DNA of 50,170 bases from a virus, in IMG/VR virus record IMGVR_UViG_3300033553_000090, positions 1 to 50,170 of that record. One strand, 5' to 3'. A program made the position numbers and the translations under genes. Of the stretch, positions 9,152 through 18,137 are shown piece after piece; position 1 is the stretch's first letter, and each line of letters opens with the position of its first letter. The notes below the pieces were generated by a model. That model did not search any database. It worked only from the letters and a program-made list of their open reading frames with translations, and was not told where the DNA came from.

Positions 9152-12100
9152 CTATCTCCTTGTTCTGCTGGAGGCTTCTCCAGCTTTAATTTTACCACTT
9201 CTTCCAGTATGACGGCTACTTCTACCCATGTGCATCAACCGTCCACGAGGCTCAACATCATATCTCATTGACAGTTGAACCGTATTAGTTGACTTGATTG
9301 CGTAACTCAAGTCTAGCCGTACTAACGTTGGCAACTGAACTATGTAAGTCAGCGACTTAGTAATCTGCTGAGTTTTCTTAACCTCATAGGTTAATGATTT
9401 TGTTTCTAACCCTTGTGACTGAATCTGATAAACAAGACCTTTGCTGATAGCACTATTGTTAAATACTACATATATCAACTGCCTTGTTTCAGATGCTTGA
9501 GCTTTGACAGTGTACTGTAAGCTCTGATTTTGCACGTTTGAACCGTTCACACGATATTCTAGTGATTTGCTCTGGCTATCGCCTGTAACTACTCGATATG
9601 CAAGCTGTTTGGTCGTTGAATAGGTTTTGAGTATTGCATATTGTACAGCCTTAGCAAGCACACCTATCGGTAGCAGGTTGTACTGTAGTGCTTTCTGAAC
9701 TAGCTTACTAGTGATAACTGCATACTGAGCAGACTTTTGAACTATTTTCGTAGCACGAATGGCGTATTCTAAGCCCTTTTGAGGAGCTGTAGCACCCAAG
9801 TCGATACGATATTCAAGTCCGAGCTGTATCGAAGCAGGAGTGCTGGTAACTGTGTACTGGACAGGCTTATATATATTGGCTTCTGGCACGATTGAGTATT
9901 GCAAGGACTTCTGACTGTCCGTACTGGTAATGACCGTATATTTAGCTGACTTCTGAACAGTCACAGTTGGCTTGACTGCATAGCTTAACGATTTCGTATT
10001 TCTGTCTGCCGTAATGACCGAGTACTCAAGTGATTTATTTAACACAGCAGGTGTACTGGTTATCACATACTTCAAGGACTTCGTAATAGATTCCAGATTC
10101 TGTATCTGGTAGTCTATCGATTTCTGTAGGTTCGACTGAGTACGTACTGCATAGGTAAGCGTACGTTGAACCTGTATGGACGGAACGACTGCGTAAGTAA
10201 CGGACTTTAGAATAACGTCACCAGTTATTACAGAATACGTAAGATTTTTAGACTTAGCTGTAGGCGTTTGAATGACTGTGTACTGAGCTGATTTAGAAAC
10301 TGCACCAGACGGAACAATCGAGTACTGTAATGACTGTTGAATTAGCTTAGGAGCTATCACTGTGTATTTAGTGCTTTGCTGTAGTGTCGTAGACGGAGTT
10401 ACACGATATTCAATAGGTTTCTGAACCATATCGTTCGTTAGAACTCGGTAGGTCACGCTCTTTGTTCGTGATTTTGGAGAAGCAACCATATACGTTAGTG
10501 ATTTGGTGGTAAAGTCTGACGTGACGATTCCGTATAGCAGTGCTTTTTGAACAAGGTCATTAGATGTTACCGTATACTGCAACGATTTAGTCACAGATAA
10601 TAAGTTCTGAATTATGTAATTCAAGTCTTTTTGAACTAGCGAGTTAGTAAGAACCGTATACTTCAAGCTCTTTGTCGGAGTGAACGTAGGCTTAACAGCG
10701 TACTCAAGCGTCTTGAGCTGAACATCACCGAGTGCAATACGATATTCCAGTGACTTCTGAGCAGAGTCATTCGTAATAACCGTATACTGGACTCCCTTTT
10801 CAATGAAGTCACCAGTCGTTACGTGATACGTTAGCGTACGGTTAATAGCTGGTGCCTGAGCTACAACCGTATATTTGGCAGTTTTTGTTTGTGTTTGAGG
10901 CGTTTTAACAGCGTAACTCAGGCTCTTACTAAACGATAGCGATGGAGCTACCTTATATAACAATGACTTACTTACAGGTGTAGCAGGTGCAGTAACAGTA
11001 TATTTAATCGCTTTGCCAATACTTCCTGATGGCGTGACGTAATACTGCATATCTAATTGAACGAAATTATTATCAATGACGGTGTACTGGAGGCTTCTAG
11101 TGTCAGGCGTTTTAACGACAATCTGATAATCAAGTGACTTAGTTTGCGAGTCACCTAATAGAACTCGGTACGTGAGCTGTTTCGTAGTACTGTCTTGCGT
11201 GATTACCTGATATTCCAGTGCCTTTGTAATAGCATTGGTATCTTTCACTTCATAAGCCAACGACTTAGTTACTGGAGTAGCAACTGCTACACGATACTCT
11301 AATGATTTCGTAACACTGTACGTTTGAGTACCAAGAATGTCGTATCGCATTGATTTGGTGATACTGTTCGTATCTCTGATTGCGTACTCTAATGATTTGG
11401 TCGTAGCCGTTGGACTTATATCTACACGATATTCAAGTGACTTCGTAATCGGAGTAGCTGGAGCGACAACAGCGTATTCAAGTGCTTTTGTTATCGGAGC
11501 ATTTGGAGCAACCACTACGTACATAAGCGATTTAGTGACATCTGTAGTATCAACAATCCTATACTCAAGTGATTTGGTAGCTGACTTTGTATCTACAATC
11601 TGATATTCAAGCGATTTAGTTGTCGGTTCTGTCTGAACGATACGATATTCAAGCGATTTCGTTATGACTGTCGGAGTTGTGACAACCGTATAAGCTAGAG
11701 TCTTAGTCACAGAACCAATTTGCTGAACGACATAATCTAGGCTCTTAGTGACTGGAGTAGCAGGAGCAACCACAGCGTACTGGAGCGATTTGGTCTGACT
11801 ATCTTGAGCTTTGACCGTATATACCAATCCCTTTGTAATCGGGAACTTCTGGTTAATGTAGTACTCTAACGATTTGGTCAATGGCGTAGCTGTGGTCGTG
11901 ACTGAATATGCCAAGTCCTTTTGAATGGCGTTTGTATCTAGGATTTCATACGTAAGCGACTTTGTATCTGGTACAGGAACAACAACTGTATATTGAAGTG
12001 ACTTCGTACTACTGCTCGGTTTAACGACTTGATATTCAAGTGATTTGGTGACAGGTGTAGCAGTCGTAACAACCCTGTATTCTAATGACTTCGTTACTGG

Positions 12101-15100
12101 TGTAGCTGTTGTGACTACTGAGTATTCTAGTGGTTTGGTAATAACGTCACCTATATTGATTGAGTAATCAATAGTTTTCGTGATTGGCGTAGCTGGAGCA
12201 GTAACCTGATATTCAAGTGACTTAGTTTTAGCTGTCGGAGTTGTAACTATCTCATAACTCAAGTTCTTTGTTTGACTATCGGTAGTTACACCTGCTCCTA
12301 TAGTAAAGTCGGTAGCACTCTCAAGGTTTGAAACGTCTGATTCTACTATAAGTTCAACAATACTTATGTTCATAGCACCTGTGAAATAATCACTTACGAA
12401 AACATAAGCCTCTAGTGATTGAATCTTAGCCCATGTCCAACCACCACTAGGAACTGTAAGCTCTACAGGAGCAGACACTCCACCATTACCTACATCACTA
12501 TTGAAATTTTCAGAATACAATTGTGTAGTTTTACCATCATCATATATATCTACGTTTAATGTAGAGTCGCCACCACTTTGCCTGTTAAATCTAGCTTTAA
12601 CTGAGCTTATTGTGCCTCCAGTAGCAGGTGCATTTGTTCCCTCTATTTTTAATTCATTTGTTGAATTAGTACCTACCGTAGTTGTGTCAGCAGTAGTCGT
12701 TAGATTTCCGTCTGTTAAGTTAGTTTCATTTGTCCAAACATTATCTGGGTCTGAAACAGCGACATCTGAGCCATCAAAATAAAACTTTTCTATTTTAGTA
12801 GGAGCAGGGTATGAAACTTTTGATGAACTACCAGCCCATGATTGCCAGTGATAGTTATCAGCAGTAAGCGATGATAATGCTACTCTTGCCAGTTGTTGTA
12901 TTATAGGATTTTCATTTACCCAAGTTCCAAGTGCAGCAAAAGTTGTACTTATTTCTATTGATTGAGTATCGTTGAACCAAGTTCCAGTTGAGGGTCTACC
13001 AGCAGTTATATAAAATTTGTTATTTGCATGAAATCCTGCATGAGAACGTCTTGCTGATGGTGCTGATGTTTGTGAAACGGAATTCCAATTACCAATACCA
13101 GGAGTCAATATTTGTGAGTCATTTAATACTGCACCGTTATAACCACCCCACAAAATTAAATGATTAAGATACGGATTATACGAAAGCACGGCTGAACGTC
13201 TACCTGTGGTAATATTATTTCCTATGTTCCACACCATATTGGTTGTACTCATGTCTAAGTAGCCAGATTGAGCAGAATAACCTGAGTCACCTGTGCCTGT
13301 TGCACCACCAACAATCCATAAATAGTTGTTTTTTGTGTCTACTGCATAAGCTGAACCCCAAGCAGCAGTAAGAGCTGTTCCAGTAGGAGTTCTCTGAGTC
13401 CATACTCCATCAGCAGAGCCACTAAATGATAATTCCCATACTTGAGTACGGTTTGGTCCACCAGTACCAGCAGAGCCTCCCCATATAACCATACGGTCAT
13501 TTGTAGCATCATAACCAGCTACGTGTAACCAACTAGTCGGTGGTTTCGTACCAGTCGGATTTAATTTAGTCCAGTAATAATCACCATTCGTGTTTCTAGT
13601 CAATGACCATACGTCATTCATAGTTACAATATTTCCTTGACCACCACCATAGAAAATGAATCTGTTTCGATTCGTATCGTAAACTAATGAGCTACCCTCA
13701 CGCTGGAATGGTGCTAGATAACCAACTACACCGTTTCGCCAGATGTTATTAGCAACATCATATATATGCGTAGCTGTACCATGACCACCATCTGCGATTG
13801 TTACACCGTTATCAGGTATGTGCTGATAGCCATGAGTCATAACAAACTCGTTTGCATCAGGGTTAAAAGCAAATGCTGGTGCGTCTAACGGACGGTATTT
13901 ATTGTTCCAGTTTAATCCATAGAACTTAATAGGGTCGCCAGTGTCGTTCATGTCAATAACAAACTCACGTCTTTCAGGGTCGGCTGTGCTATCTACACCA
14001 CCACCGATGTACCACATATTCCTAGTAGTATCTACTGCACTGAATGAGCCGTATGTTCCAAGAGGCATATGTTCTGCTACGTCAGATATGTTATTCCAAG
14101 CCTCAGAGCCACTGGTCAAATCCAATTCCCACATATCTCTGTAATAAGTTCCAGATGAGCTGTTTGAGTTTCCACCCCACATAAGCATACGGTTGTTTAC
14201 TGCATCGTATTTAGCAACGTGCAATTCTCTAGCCGCAGGAGCAGTTCCAAGTCCAGTTAATTCTGTCCATACATATGTACTGAGGTTAAACGACCATACC
14301 GTATTACGACTTGTCGTACCGTTGTGACCACCGAACTGTATAAGCCTGTTGTTTGTGCTGTCATATATCAAAGAGCCGTTTCTGGTAACAGGAGGTGCTG
14401 TACCTGAGCCAGTATGCCTTTGAGTCCATGCACCGTTAAACGATGACATATCAAGTTCCCAAACATCGTTGTAATACACAGAACCCCAACCACCAAATAC
14501 CCACGATTTGTTAGTTCCAGTGTCATAGGTCATCATCTCACCTATGTTTGAACGAGCCGCAGGTGGACCACCTGTAGGCGATAGCTCCCACCATTCACCG
14601 TCTGAGCCTGATGTAAACCACCATCTCCAAAGGTCGTTATTATCTGTACCTGAATAACCTCCAAAGAATATAGCGTGATTGTTACCAGAATCCCAACCTT
14701 GTCCAAAGTAATAGCGTCCCTCTGGTGCTTGAGTACCGTTATAAGCAGTTACCAGTGTTCCACTTGAATCTCGTGGTGCCATCTTACGCCATTTAGGTAA
14801 TTCCTGTTTCATGTCCAGTTCCCATGCCTCAGCACGATAAGTCGTATTGTAAGCACCATGAGTCATAACAAATCGTTGATTCGTAGCGTCATACCAAATA
14901 CCAGAGCCACGTACACCTTTCCAGATGTCAGGATTCCAGTGCAGGGTATTTAACGTGTTGCTTGCAGTATTAGTAAACGCAGTGCCTACAGGGTCTACCT
15001 CTACACTTGGTATTACATCGGTTGTTTCTGTATCTGAGCCAACAGTAACATCAAACTGCAACATAGGGTCTGAACCAACTAATACAGAGCCACCAGTTGC

Positions 15101-16141
15101 TAATGGCGTTTCTCTGTCTGATTGATACTGAACTGGATTACGTACTGCATCTACGGCTGGAGTTGTGAACTCAGTATCAGCTCCATAGCTCGTGCCTATA
15201 GAGTTTGTAGCGTATGCCCGATAATGATAAAGGGTCGATGGACTTAAACCTGTCATGGACTGCGAGAACGCTCCTGTTCCATACGAACCAGACGTATTGA
15301 ATATAAAATCATTACTGGCTGTTGTCGGGTTGGCAGATGTACTTACTACAAAACCACGAACCGAAGCATTTTCATTACCTCTATTTGTAATGTTACCGTT
15401 ACCTGTTGCTGACGTTGCCGCTACTGATGTAGCCGCTTGAGTCGTTACTGTAGGAGCTTGCAGTTTAGTAATAGTTACAGTCGGAGTTACGTTATTGGTC
15501 ATAGTCTTGCCATCAATCAGAACAGGGAATGTCAGAACATCACCATCACCTACATCTGCGTATCTAATAACTACCGACCAGACGTGTTCTGTGAAGTTGT
15601 TTGCTGTCAGGGTCATACTTGGCGTAACACCGTCACCCTCGTCATACTTACCAGTTACAAAGCTACCTGAGCCACCAGTCAAACGAGCCGCAGTTACATC
15701 AGCACCGTCAGCAGGAGTACCGTTATATGACCTTACGAATGAACTTGCACCGTCTATCTGAGTTTGAGCACCACCATTCCTTGTGTAGTCAAGTCGGTAT
15801 ACGTTAGCTTCACCAAGACCACCTTGTTCCTGAATACGTATTCTAATCTGCATTACATAGTCTGCCGTTACTGTCGGAGTCAAGTTAGTACCTTGAGCCG
15901 CTAAAGCCGTAGAGCTTGCTAGAGTGCCGTCCTGATAGAATCTATATGCCGTTGTATATGGGTCAAAGAACGTGTGACCTGCTATAAAGTATTTTGGTAT
16001 ATCAAAGTTGTGTTTTCTGAACCACCAACAGAGGTGAATTGGCTTGTATTCCTCAAGCCTTGATTCTCCTAGTATTGGTCGTAAGAAAAATGCAACCAGT
16101 AATGTAAGACGGTTAATCAACCATGCTAATAGCTTACGCAT
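9152..16141 (-). CDS. Giant virion protein: FN3-like, kelch propellers, 71 tandem 14-aa repeats
   Basis: About 2329 aa, the largest gene. The N-terminal ~50 residues contain a hydrophobic helix (LLAWLINRLTLLVAFFLRP) and a tryptophan-rich patch, followed by a beta domain to about 225. One FN3-like module (about 228-326) matches those in the tail-tip protein at 377-3424. Kelch-type repeats fill about 400-1100 (many FGG/WGG turns such as VFGGWGS, QFGGHNG, MWGGNSN), enough for two beta-propellers. A beta sandwich follows (about 1145-1270), then 71 units of consensus TKSLEYxVxxxxxx, and a basic 31-residue tail. I prefer ATG 16141 to 16150 because GGGGAG lies 9 bases upstream of it. It lies between capsid-associated and connector genes, so a head or neck fibre that binds cell surfaces or glycans is likely; that is inference. 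Confidence 0.8.
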   Translation of the reverse strand: MRKLLAWLINRLTLLVAFFLRPILGESRLEEYKPIHLCWWFRKHNFDIPKYFIAGHTFFDPYTTAYRFYQDGTLASSTALAAQGTNLTPTVTADYVMQIRIRIQEQGGLGEANVYRLDYTRNGGAQTQIDGASSFVRSYNGTPADGADVTAARLTGGSGSFVTGKYDEGDGVTPSMTLTANNFTEHVWSVVIRYADVGDGDVLTFPVLIDGKTMTNNVTPTVTITKLQAPTVTTQAATSVAATSATGNGNITNRGNENASVRGFVVSTSANPTTASNDFIFNTSGSYGTGAFSQSMTGLSPSTLYHYRAYATNSIGTSYGADTEFTTPAVDAVRNPVQYQSDRETPLATGGSVLVGSDPMLQFDVTVGSDTETTDVIPSVEVDPVGTAFTNTASNTLNTLHWNPDIWKGVRGSGIWYDATNQRFVMTHGAYNTTYRAEAWELDMKQELPKWRKMAPRDSSGTLVTAYNGTQAPEGRYYFGQGWDSGNNHAIFFGGYSGTDNNDLWRWWFTSGSDGEWWELSPTGGPPAARSNIGEMMTYDTGTNKSWVFGGWGSVYYNDVWELDMSSFNGAWTQRHTGSGTAPPVTRNGSLIYDSTNNRLIQFGGHNGTTSRNTVWSFNLSTYVWTELTGLGTAPAARELHVAKYDAVNNRMLMWGGNSNSSSGTYYRDMWELDLTSGSEAWNNISDVAEHMPLGTYGSFSAVDTTRNMWYIGGGVDSTADPERREFVIDMNDTGDPIKFYGLNWNNKYRPLDAPAFAFNPDANEFVMTHGYQHIPDNGVTIADGGHGTATHIYDVANNIWRNGVVGYLAPFQREGSSLVYDTNRNRFIFYGGGQGNIVTMNDVWSLTRNTNGDYYWTKLNPTGTKPPTSWLHVAGYDATNDRMVIWGGSAGTGGPNRTQVWELSFSGSADGVWTQRTPTGTALTAAWGSAYAVDTKNNYLWIVGGATGTGDSGYSAQSGYLDMSTTNMVWNIGNNITTGRRSAVLSYNPYLNHLILWGGYNGAVLNDSQILTPGIGNWNSVSQTSAPSARRSHAGFHANNKFYITAGRPSTGTWFNDTQSIEISTTFAALGTWVNENPIIQQLARVALSSLTADNYHWQSWAGSSSKVSYPAPTKIEKFYFDGSDVAVSDPDNVWTNETNLTDGNLTTTADTTTVGTNSTNELKIEGTNAPATGGTISSVKARFNRQSGGDSTLNVDIYDDGKTTQLYSENFNSDVGNGGVSAPVELTVPSGGWTWAKIQSLEAYVFVSDYFTGAMNISIVELIVESDVSNLESATDFTIGAGVTTDSQTKNLSYEIVTTPTAKTKSLEYQVTAPATPITKTIDYSINIGDVITKPLEYSVVTTATPVTKSLEYRVVTTATPVTKSLEYQVVKPSSSTKSLQYTVVVPVPDTKSLTYEILDTNAIQKDLAYSVTTTATPLTKSLEYYINQKFPITKGLVYTVKAQDSQTKSLQYAVVAPATPVTKSLDYVVQQIGSVTKTLAYTVVTTPTVITKSLEYRIVQTEPTTKSLEYQIVDTKSATKSLEYRIVDTTDVTKSLMYVVVAPNAPITKALEYAVVAPATPITKSLEYRVDISPTATTKSLEYAIRDTNSITKSMRYDILGTQTYSVTKSLEYRVAVATPVTKSLAYEVKDTNAITKALEYQVITQDSTTKQLTYRVLLGDSQTKSLDYQIVVKTPDTRSLQYTVIDNNFVQLDMQYYVTPSGSIGKAIKYTVTAPATPVSKSLLYKVAPSLSFSKSLSYAVKTPQTQTKTAKYTVVAQAPAINRTLTYHVTTGDFIEKGVQYTVITNDSAQKSLEYRIALGDVQLKTLEYAVKPTFTPTKSLKYTVLTNSLVQKDLNYIIQNLLSVTKSLQYTVTSNDLVQKALLYGIVTSDFTTKSLTYMVASPKSRTKSVTYRVLTNDMVQKPIEYRVTPSTTLQQSTKYTVIAPKLIQQSLQYSIVPSGAVSKSAQYTVIQTPTAKSKNLTYSVITGDVILKSVTYAVVPSIQVQRTLTYAVRTQSNLQKSIDYQIQNLESITKSLKYVITSTPAVLNKSLEYSVITADRNTKSLSYAVKPTVTVQKSAKYTVITSTDSQKSLQYSIVPEANIYKPVQYTVTSTPASIQLGLEYRIDLGATAPQKGLEYAIRATKIVQKSAQYAVITSKLVQKALQYNLLPIGVLAKAVQYAILKTYSTTKQLAYRVVTGDSQSKSLEYRVNGSNVQNQSLQYTVKAQASETRQLIYVVFNNSAISKGLVYQIQSQGLETKSLTYEVKKTQQITKSLTYIVQLPTLVRLDLSYAIKSTNTVQLSMRYDVEPRGRLMHMGRSSRHTGRSGKIKAGEASSRTRR
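9248..12271 (-). repeat. 71 tandem coding repeats of 14-16 residues
   Basis: I counted 71 consecutive units with a fixed Lys, hydrophobic residue, Tyr and Val/Ile (T/Q-K-S-L-x-Y-x-V). Most are 14 residues, some 15-16, giving 3024 bases. Codons differ widely between units, so the protein repeat is conserved while the DNA has drifted. The N-terminal third is richer in TKSLEY; later units more often use QK, SA and TV variants. Confidence 0.95.
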
Positions 16142-16520
16142 TTTTACCATCTCCCCAAACTTGTCGTTTTGGAGTTTCTAATCTTTTCTTTCCAGTTTCA
16201 ACTAAAAATATAGTTTCATCTATAGCACGTTGTTTGATAGCGTCAAAGTCACGCTGAGGTAACGTACGCCCTTGTTTAAGAGCTTCTACGTTTCTGTGCA
16301 TGAATTGGTCGAGTACACCGTATATATCAGCACCACACCATTGATTGTCGTCTAGGTCGAAATAATACCAGTCCCATAAATGCAAAAGCTGACGACCCAC
16401 ATCATCGTCAGCTACCACAATTACTTGAACGTCTAATGTAGGTGCGTCTTTAGGACTGCCTTGCGTATTATCAAAGCTAGTTCCATCACCGTAATATATT
16501 CTCCATTTAAGCTGTTTCAC
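16134..16520 (-). CDS. Conserved small protein next to giant virion protein
   Basis: 128 aa with an N-terminal KWRIYYGDGTSFDNTQGSP motif, then DVQVIVVADDDVGRQLLH and WDWYYFD. I recognise this pattern from phage and metagenomic proteins of unknown function, often encoded near large decorated fibres. No catalytic motif is evident. It overlaps its neighbours by 14 bases upstream and 8 bases downstream, so it is probably cotranslated with the giant protein. A role in assembling or chaperoning that protein is a guess from context. Confidence 0.65.
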   Translation of the reverse strand: MKQLKWRIYYGDGTSFDNTQGSPKDAPTLDVQVIVVADDDVGRQLLHLWDWYYFDLDDNQWCGADIYGVLDQFMHRNVEALKQGRTLPQRDFDAIKQRAIDETIFLVETGKKRLETPKRQVWGDGKNA

Positions 16521-16974
16521 TGCTAATCCACCTCATAGAGTCTTTGCTCTGAGATGAGATTTGCAACCAGTGGCCACCAAGCGATTGAACTAAGTAAAAT
16601 AGCTCCATCTCGCCTTTACGGTCATGTTCAGCAGGGAACTCATACCCGAAGCCGTAACTGATAATCTCTGTTTGATTACCAGCACCATCGCTGAGGCGTG
16701 AAGTCCTACGGAAGTGAATCAATTTAGCACCATCTGGAATTGCCATAGTGAACTGGTGTATACCATTCACCATTCTCAAAGCCGATAGTTTGGATTGGTC
16801 GATGTCATTGAAGCCTCTAGCTTCCTTTGTATCATCGTTAAACTGAGGTAGTTCGCTACCGTCTTTATAGACAGCAACAAAATCCCAGTGCCAACCAGCC
16901 CTATCAACTGTATCTCCATTTGGTTTTGTGTAAATTGTATCTTGCATTGTATTGCCCTTTCGCTTCATTGGCAT
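16507..16974 (-). CDS. Hypothetical virion-region protein
   Basis: 155 aa, or 146 aa if started at the second site (ATG 16947). It is mixed beta/alpha and rich in Trp, Phe and Asp (GWHWDFVAVYKDGSELPQF), with no motif I can assign. The two possible starts lie in copies of a 13-base direct repeat, each with its own G-rich ribosome site. It belongs to the accessory virion operon between the capsid and the giant fibre. Confidence 0.6.
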   Translation of the reverse strand: MPMKRKGNTMQDTIYTKPNGDTVDRAGWHWDFVAVYKDGSELPQFNDDTKEARGFNDIDQSKLSALRMVNGIHQFTMAIPDGAKLIHFRRTSRLSDGAGNQTEIISYGFGYEFPAEHDRKGEMELFYLVQSLGGHWLQISSQSKDSMRWISSETA

Positions 16975-16983
16975 TGTATTGCC
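16944..16983 (-). repeat. Duplicated translation-start segment GGCAATACAATGC
   Basis: The 13-base sequence occurs exactly twice, at 16944-16956 and 16971-16983 (minus-strand reading GGCAATACAATGC), and each copy contains an in-frame ATG. Copy spacing is 27 bases, so both ATGs are in the same frame. Confidence 0.8.
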
Positions 16984-17000
16984 TCAGCTTTTAATTGTTA

Positions 17001-17186
17001 CTAAACTACTTTCGGTTTCTTGGCGTTACCACGAGCCACTGCCTTTTCAGACACGAGTGCGAATATACGTCCAAGATGTTCTGGATTAGTGGGTTTCTTA
17101 CCAGTTTCCGAGCAGGTGTGGTTCAAATAAGCCTGATTGCTATTGAACTCCTCACCTCCTGGTCCACAAATATGTTTCTGAGCCAT
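17001..17186 (-). CDS. Small Cys/His protein
   Basis: 61 aa. An N-terminal C....(12 residues)....H..C arrangement (ICGPGGEEF to YLNHTC) could bind one zinc; the C-terminal half is basic. A good AGGAGG site precedes the start. It sits in the virion accessory operon. The function is unknown; it could be a minor capsid-associated protein. Confidence 0.55.
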   Translation of the reverse strand: MAQKHICGPGGEEFNSNQAYLNHTCSETGKKPTNPEHLGRIFALVSEKAVARGNAKKPKVV

Positions 17187-17199
17187 TTCTGAACCTCCT

Positions 17200-17703
17200 T
17201 TACGCTGTTTCGTCGTATTGGTAGTTCATTGTAGATGTACTACCTGCTGTGTCAGATACGTTTGTCTGAATCTGGTGAACGAGATAGTCTGAACTACCTG
17301 TTGCAGTAAGACTGCCTGTTAATGCTCCTGCGATACCGAGGTTCGCTGAACCTGGCTCTGCTGTTGGCATTGTCTGAGTTGCTTTTGTACTAGCACTTGC
17401 AGTTGGCTGTACATAAGTTTCAGCACCACCATAAGTTGCTGTACGTGCGTTAGTGACGTGCGTTGCCGCTCCACCTAATGCACCTGTTCGCCATACTTTC
17501 AAGTTATCAATAGCAGATGAACCACCCATAGCAGTTACATCAATTTTCTGATACTTCTCGAATGTGTTGTCGCCTGGGACGACTGGATTAGCTACTGCGT
17601 TCAAGTTAGCCGCATCTGTGCTACCCATGTTTGAATTACTGATGTTATTGGTTATAGTTTCACCTACACCGTTACTTTCATCAATTTCTACTGTTGCTGG
17701 CAT
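17200..17703 (-). CDS. Probable virion surface protein
   Basis: 167 aa, very rich in Thr, Ala, Ser, Asn and Gly, with almost no charged patches (ATHVTNARTATYGG; GALTGSLTATGSSDY). This composition is typical of phage structural beta proteins. It follows the major capsid gene after one small gene, so a head decoration or fibre-associated role fits. No catalytic motif. Confidence 0.55.
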   Translation of the reverse strand: MPATVEIDESNGVGETITNNISNSNMGSTDAANLNAVANPVVPGDNTFEKYQKIDVTAMGGSSAIDNLKVWRTGALGGAATHVTNARTATYGGAETYVQPTASASTKATQTMPTAEPGSANLGIAGALTGSLTATGSSDYLVHQIQTNVSDTAGSTSTMNYQYDETA

Positions 17704-17724
17704 TGTAATACCCTCCTCTTAAAA

Positions 17725-17985
17725 TTATTTACTTCCATATACAGGATTGCCTGATTCATCGAATCGGACAGGGTGTCCAGGTAGTTCATTTGCTACTGGA
17801 GCAGATGGAGCTACTGATTCCTTATCTTCTTCTGGAGCTGGTTCATCGAACTCGATTCCTGCTTCCAAGATAGCTTCTTTTACTTCGTCTTTGTTACCAA
17901 ACTGTTCGGCATCTAGCTCGAACTCGTCTGTCGCTAGAGCGTTAAGCTCAGGACGACTAAGTTTGTTAAATTGTGCTTCTGTCAT
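17725..17985 (-). CDS. Small HeH/LEM-like helical protein
   Basis: 86 aa. Residues about 1-45 (LSRPELNALATDEFELD followed by NKDEVKEAILEAG) match the helix-extended-loop-helix (HeH/SAP-like) fold common in proteins encoded beside phage capsid genes. The C-terminus is acidic and proline-rich. It is the first gene after the capsid terminator and its own putative promoter. Confidence 0.6.
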   Translation of the reverse strand: MTEAQFNKLSRPELNALATDEFELDAEQFGNKDEVKEAILEAGIEFDEPAPEEDKESVAPSAPVANELPGHPVRFDESGNPVYGSK

Positions 17986-18049
17986 GTCAATTCCTCCGAA
18001 TTATTTTATTAACTCATTGAACCTCTACGTAGGAAAGTTCAATACGTCC

Positions 18050-18055
18050 ATTATA
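18050..18055 (-). promoter_or_regulatory. -10 box (TATAAT) between capsid gene and accessory virion operon
   Basis: A perfect TATAAT on the minus strand, without a clear -35 at 17 bases. It is flanked by an inverted repeat (arms TAGGAAGTTC near 18069-18078 and GAACTTTCCTA near 18030-18040) that could be an operator or a leader hairpin. It lies after the capsid terminator and before the gene at 17985. Confidence 0.4.
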
Positions 18056-18089
18056 GAACAAATCGTACGAACTTCCTATCCTGTCAATA

Positions 18090-18112
18090 GAAAAGGGGGA
18101 ATAAATCCCCCT
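18090..18112 (-). terminator. Intrinsic terminator after the major capsid gene
   Basis: The minus strand reads AGGGGGA, loop TTTAT, TCCCCCT, then TTTC: a 7-bp G/C stem followed by a short T-run. It sits 26 bases downstream of the capsid stop and would lower expression of downstream genes relative to capsid. Confidence 0.7.
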
Positions 18113-18137
18113 AGTCTACTTGTCTATCTAATCAACT

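Noticed and set aside
9248-12271. CRISPR or DNA satellite array
   Set aside because: The repeat is at protein level; DNA units differ strongly, have no constant repeat/spacer structure and stay in one open frame.
377-16141. Diversity-generating retroelement targeting tail genes
   Set aside because: No reverse transcriptase or template repeat was found anywhere in the window, although the tail proteins would be typical targets.
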